Assembly (NCBI RefSeq): GCF_016861845.1
Contig: NZ_BOLV01000001.1
Coordinates: 62,001 to 126,000, forward strand
DNA length: 64,000 nt
Direction of reading: 5' to 3'
Origin: Lacticaseibacillus suilingensis
GTDB lineage: Bacteria; Bacillota; Bacilli; Lactobacillales; Lactobacillaceae
Under the pieces are notes generated by a model. It ran no database searches and was not told the DNA's origin. It saw only the letters and a program-made list of their open reading frames with translations. A program made the translations under genes and the position numbers. Below, piece after piece: positions 63,046 through 64,000 of the stretch; positions within the stretch are counted from its first letter, which is position 1; each line of letters begins with the position of its first letter.

Positions 63046-63518
63046 TCTGTTGCCCCCTTGCTTGATGCTTTGATCGAATCAATCGAGTTGAGTTCATAGT
63101 CAAGAAGATCAAATTTAACTTTGCCCTGGTTCAGGTCCTTGCTGTGCAGCTTGAGTGTCATGGTGTAAGTCGCTTTCACCGGGAAGGGCTTCGTGGCCTT
63201 AACCTGATAGATCAGGAGATATTGATGTTTTGGCATTTGCTTCTCCACGCGGAGGCCGATGCCTTTAAACTTGCTAGCATCGGCACTCGGGTCGCCGGCG
63301 GCCAGGGCGCGGTGAGCCAGCTTCCAGAATGAAGCGTTCTGGGTGTCGTTCAGTTGGTTGACCTGATCCGAAAACAGCACGCGCGTTTTGGCGACATTGT
63401 AACTAGGCGCGGTGTCCGGTTCTGGTTTCGGCTGCGATGTTGTTGTTCCGCAACCGGCGAGTCCAGCCACGCCAACCAGCACCAGTACCATTAACACAAA
63501 GCGATAAACATGTTTCAT
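63042..63518 (-). CDS. Secreted lipoprotein of unknown function
   Basis: The 158-residue protein has a lipoprotein signal (KHVYRF, hydrophobic core, lipobox LAGC with Cys ~23), a Pro/Thr linker and a ~115-residue globular domain with many beta-like strands that I do not recognise. ATG 63518 follows ATGGAGG by 8 bases. Coupled to the GNAT gene by overlap. Confidence 0.75.
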   Translation of the reverse strand: MKHVYRFVLMVLVLVGVAGLAGCGTTTSQPKPEPDTAPSYNVAKTRVLFSDQVNQLNDTQNASFWKLAHRALAAGDPSADASKFKGIGLRVEKQMPKHQYLLIYQVKATKPFPVKATYTMTLKLHSKDLNQGKVKFDLLDYELNSIDSIKASSKGATD

Positions 63519-63601
63519 CTTCAAAACCTCCATTAGATAGTGACGACAAATATTCGTCCTACTGAAGGCGTTGTTTTTTTCGCGAATTTTTAGGCTGAAG
63601 G

Positions 63602-64000
63602 CTAAAGCAGTTGCTTCAGGTCAGCCGGAGTTTGAAGCCGTGCGGCAATGGGGTCAAATTCTGGGCCGGGTTGAGGCGTGGTCCAAGTGGCTAGGGCGAA
63701 GGCGACCTTGGCGTCATGCGCTGCCTGCGCATCAGTCGCCGTATCACCAACGTAGACCGTGTCAGCGACATCGCCACCCACGCGCTGCATGGCCAGCAAA
63801 ATTGGATCACCAAATGGTTTATTGCGCTTGGCTTCCCCAGCGCCCACAATGGTATCGAAGTAGTGACTGAACCCAAAACGCTGATCATCAATACTGTATT
63901 GATCGCGATTTTTGGATGTCACGATGCCGGTTTTGGCGCCAGCTGCGCGCAACGCGACCAAGGTGTCTTTCATGCCAGGGAACCAATCCACGTCATCGAC
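63602..64000 (-). CDS. HAD-family phosphatase (5' partial)
   Basis: The frame runs off the right edge (VDDVDWFPGM... is the first readable part), so the N-terminal Asp motif lies outside. Present are motif II TGIVTSKN (~22-29), Lys region NKPFGDP (~57-63) and motif III VYVGDTATDAQAA (~78-90). It fits the phosphoglycolate phosphatase/PpaX-like HAD group. Cytoplasmic; substrate unknown. Confidence 0.88.
   Translation of the reverse strand, partial: VDDVDWFPGMKDTLVALRAAGAKTGIVTSKNRDQYSIDDQRFGFSHYFDTIVGAGEAKRNKPFGDPILLAMQRVGGDVADTVYVGDTATDAQAAHDAKVAFALATWTTPQPGPEFDPIAARLQTPADLKQLL

Overview
The window is about 57% GC, densely coded low-GC-phylum (Bacillota) DNA. Gene content and protein style point to a lactic acid bacterium of the Lacticaseibacillus group or a close, GC-richer relative. 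Supporting signs are a MetA-like serine acetyltransferase beside cysK, T-box leaders, an Mga-type regulator, CopY/CopB copper control, an LpdBCD phenolic-acid decarboxylase cluster and many small solitary redox and transport genes. I saw no rRNA, tRNA, CRISPR array, insertion sequence or prophage module. The window looks like ordinary chromosome with a few accessory islets.

Layout. 0-5 kb: a TPM-domain surface protein (cut by the window edge), an AP2-domain protein, and a secreted MucBP-like repeat protein overlapping the gene of an Mga-like regulator. 5-13 kb: a fused amino-acid ABC binding protein/permease, class II aldolase, the copYB copper operon with two cop boxes on its promoter, the cysteine pair cysE-cysK, and a NagB-like sugar-phosphate isomerase. 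13.4-16.2 kb: a two-gene, AT-richer operon of unknown function. 16-21 kb: a hydrolase, a phosphoesterase, a 55-residue membrane protein, brnQ behind an isoleucine-type T-box, a lipoprotein and rpiA. 21.5-29.1 kb: lysC, and divergently a lysine riboswitch followed by dapH, an acetyl-DAP deacetylase gene, dapA, dapB, an aminotransferase and asd. This operon carries most of the acetylase branch of lysine/diaminopimelate synthesis.

29.5-36 kb: a heterodimeric ABC exporter, an M20 peptidase, and metQ behind a methionine T-box. 35.7-39.3 kb: a LysR regulator and the lpdC-lpdB-lpdD cluster, with a T-N11-A operator and a promoter between them. 39-46 kb: fructokinase, sstT, gdhA, a membrane protein, a cold-shock protein, a Fic protein lacking its catalytic histidine, and an FMN reductase. 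46-50 kb: a TetR regulator divergent from an ABC transporter, with a perfect operator-like palindrome between them. 50-64 kb: OsmC, two ABC-F proteins, several oxidoreductases, an AIM24-like protein, DyP peroxidase, PadR plus its membrane partner, two GNAT enzymes, lipoproteins, a DUF4230 gene broken by a homopolymer frameshift, and a HAD phosphatase cut by the right edge.

The clearest unexplained signals are: the 13.4-16.2 kb operon, whose two products appear to share a repeated beta-module; three long GC-rich intergenic palindromes (21.4, 29.3 and 41.8 kb); a small dispersed repeat with three intergenic copies (2.0, 23.95 and 44.15 kb); the His-to-Gln Fic protein; and the frameshifted DUF4230 gene. 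All calls rest on reading the sequence and remembered family features; no database search was run.
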